Positions 4,724 through 5,941 of a stretch of DNA of 5,941 nucleotides are shown here, in pieces. The notes below the pieces were generated by a model, which was not told the DNA's origin, did no database searches, and worked only from the letters and a program-made list of their open reading frames with translations. The stretch spans positions 507,068 through 513,008 of the forward strand of contig CP070839.1 of assembly GCA_020341875.1 (NCBI GenBank), given 5' to 3'. The DNA comes from Candidatus Zixiibacteriota bacterium (GTDB taxonomy: Bacteria; Zixibacteria; MSB-5A5; SM1-73). How positions within the stretch are numbered: position 1 is the stretch's first letter; every line of letters begins with the position of its first letter. A program made the position numbers and the translations under genes.

Positions 4724-5941
4724 TCAACAGCCAGGTGGATCTCCGCCTCTGTAAAGATAGTTCACCAGATAGATCACATCTCCAACGTTAACGATTCCGT
4801 CGCAGTTCGCATCGCCGGCTTCTACAGGATATGGCGGATCGCCGTCTCTATATAGATAGTTGACCACAAAGACTACGTCGCCAACATCGATTGTACCGTC
4901 TCCGCTGGCATCGCCGGTAACGTAGCGGACTCCCATCGCCTCATTCGAGGGATCGCTCTCATTCCCCGAGAAATCTGTGGCGCAGACGAGGTAGTACAGC
5001 GTCTTTCCCAATTCTGCGGTTGAATCAACGAAGCTAGTGTCTGTGGTGAAGCCCAACCTGTTGCTTGGATCTGGCGTGAATCCGCTTGACGTGTCCCGAT
5101 AGACTGTGAAGTAGTCAAAGTCCACATCTGGGATGGCACCCCAGGTGAGCTTTGTCACAGCCGGTTCATGAGATGCAAGAAGTCCCGCAGGAGGCGAGGG
5201 CGACAGGTTGTCAAGCGAATAGCCGGAATCTACCGGAGAATCGAAAAAGACAAGAGGGTCGTCTGTCCCTGCTCTGGTGAAGAACACCGACCAATACATT
5301 CCTTCGGCTATGGTAGAATCCTTGAGAGTCGGGATGGTTGCTGAATAAAGTGTCTCCCCATAGGCGGGATACATGCCCACCATTTCCCAATTCCCAGGAG
5401 GATAGTCCTTTGCGGAGAAGATCATCGGTCCGAAGCTCAACGGCGCGAAAAGGAGAGAATCTATCCTTCTGAAGAGGGTGAAGTGGGTTACTAGGGGATC
5501 GGAACCAGGAAAACTTGACCAGTCTATTCGAACCTGCTTGCCCTGATCGTTACCCACGTCCGAGATCTCCGCAATCTGAACGGTGTATGCATCGCAGGTG
5601 ACCGTAAGGGAGGCCGAATCCAAGATCGATGGGTCTGCCTGGGAGGTGGCGGTCACGAAGACTCTGTTGGTCGTGCCAACCGGTACGTTCGGAACGGAGA
5701 CTGTGAATGAGACTGAATCCACCTCGCCGGTGTCAAGCGTAACCTCATAATGGAGCAGATCAATGTTCCAACCCAGGGAATCTGACACGTCGACATCGTA
5801 AATGTCCAAAACATCTCCTGTGTTCTCGATGTAGAACTGAACCACGACGTGGGTTCTCGCAGCCTCGGATGTATCGGGCCCGGACGTAACCACTACCTCC
5901 CGAAAAGTGAAGTTCAACAGAACCGACACATTGGCGGAACC
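4724..5941 (-). CDS. Secreted multidomain protein with NEW3-like, fibronectin III and dockerin type I domains, C-terminal 405 residues, start outside window
   Basis: The frame stays open to the window edge, and the GTG near 5929 lies inside a beta-sandwich domain, so the N-terminus is missing. In the visible part, residues about 30-118 resemble the NEW3/COG1470 sandwich (IENTGDVLDIYDV, SLGWNIDL, VPVGTTNRVFVTATSQADPS). Residues about 120-245 form a module with GKQVRIDWSSFPGSD, PPGNWEMVG and DDPLVFFDSPVDSGYSLDNL, a style I associate with FCB candidate phyla. Residues about 247-338 are a fibronectin III domain (PPAGLLASHEP, YFTVYRD, YYLVCATDFSGNES). Residues 343-404 are a dockerin pair with calcium loops Asp344-Ser346-Asp348-Asp355 and Asp377-Asn379-Asp381-Asp388, each followed by NYLYR and GDPP. 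The protein is extracellular by domain content; any catalytic domain would lie upstream. A dockerin normally binds a cohesin, and none is visible here. The final residue is a cysteine. Confidence 0.85.
   Translation of the reverse strand, partial: GSANVSVLLNFTFREVVVTSGPDTSEAARTHVVVQFYIENTGDVLDIYDVDVSDSLGWNIDLLHYEVTLDTGEVDSVSFTVSVPNVPVGTTNRVFVTATSQADPSILDSASLTVTCDAYTVQIAEISDVGNDQGKQVRIDWSSFPGSDPLVTHFTLFRRIDSLLFAPLSFGPMIFSAKDYPPGNWEMVGMYPAYGETLYSATIPTLKDSTIAEGMYWSVFFTRAGTDDPLVFFDSPVDSGYSLDNLSPSPPAGLLASHEPAVTKLTWGAIPDVDFDYFTVYRDTSSGFTPDPSNRLGFTTDTSFVDSTAELGKTLYYLVCATDFSGNESDPSNEAMGVRYVTGDASGDGTIDVGDVVFVVNYLYRDGDPPYPVEAGDANCDGIVNVGDVIYLVNYLYRGGDPPGC

Noticed and set aside
4324..4791. A 155-codon plus-strand frame over the intergenic region
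   Set aside because: It runs through two palindromic elements and into antisense of both flanking genes, with low-complexity arginine/glycine-rich translation.
5927..5929. GTG codon as possible start of the dockerin protein
   Set aside because: The frame stays open to the window edge, there is no signal peptide after the codon, and the sequence is already inside a domain.

Overview
The window carries four genes, all read from the minus strand, so transcription runs from high to low coordinates. It looks like part of an uncultured bacterial genome, most likely from the Fibrobacterota-Chlorobiota-Bacteroidota (FCB) superphylum or a related candidate phylum such as the Zixibacteria, KSB1, WOR-3 or Eisenbacteria type. 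This is inferred from protein style alone: a subtilase ending in a type IX secretion (T9SS)-like C-terminal domain, a non-cellulosomal dockerin protein with NYLYRGGDPP-type repeats, and short palindromic GTAGGGGCG-type intergenic repeats. No rRNA, tRNA, CRISPR array, phage or transposase gene was seen.

Layout in the direction of transcription: (1) 5941-4724 is the C-terminal 405 residues of a secreted multidomain protein with a NEW3-like beta-sandwich, an FCB-style module, a fibronectin III domain and a dockerin pair; its N-terminus lies outside the window. (2) 4723-4350 is a 374-base intergenic region. It holds a 61-base double-hairpin element followed by a T-tract (possible terminator), a second nested palindrome, and a good candidate promoter whose -35 box lies inside a 9-bp inverted repeat (possible operator). 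(3) 4349-2280 encodes a complete secreted S8 serine protease of 689 residues: signal peptide, propeptide, catalytic domain, BACON-like domain and T9SS/FlgD-like tail. (4) 2279-1919 is a 361-base intergenic region with two adjacent hairpins and a weaker candidate promoter. (5) 1918-572 encodes a complete class III PLP aminotransferase of 448 residues, of the 4-aminobutyrate/omega-amino-acid type. (6) 571-466 is a short spacer with a degenerate heptamer tandem repeat. (7) 465-1 encodes the first 155 residues of succinyl-CoA synthetase beta subunit (SucC), starting at TTG.

The genes form two functional pairs. The upstream pair is extracellular: a surface protease and a dockerin/fibronectin III protein, each probably its own transcription unit. 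The downstream pair is metabolic: the aminotransferase and SucC are close enough to be cotranscribed and could both serve amino-acid carbon entering the TCA cycle at succinate, though that link is inference. I found no convincing new defence or mobile system. The most interesting unexplained material is in the intergenic regions: the operator-like repeat at the protease promoter and the family of palindromic elements.
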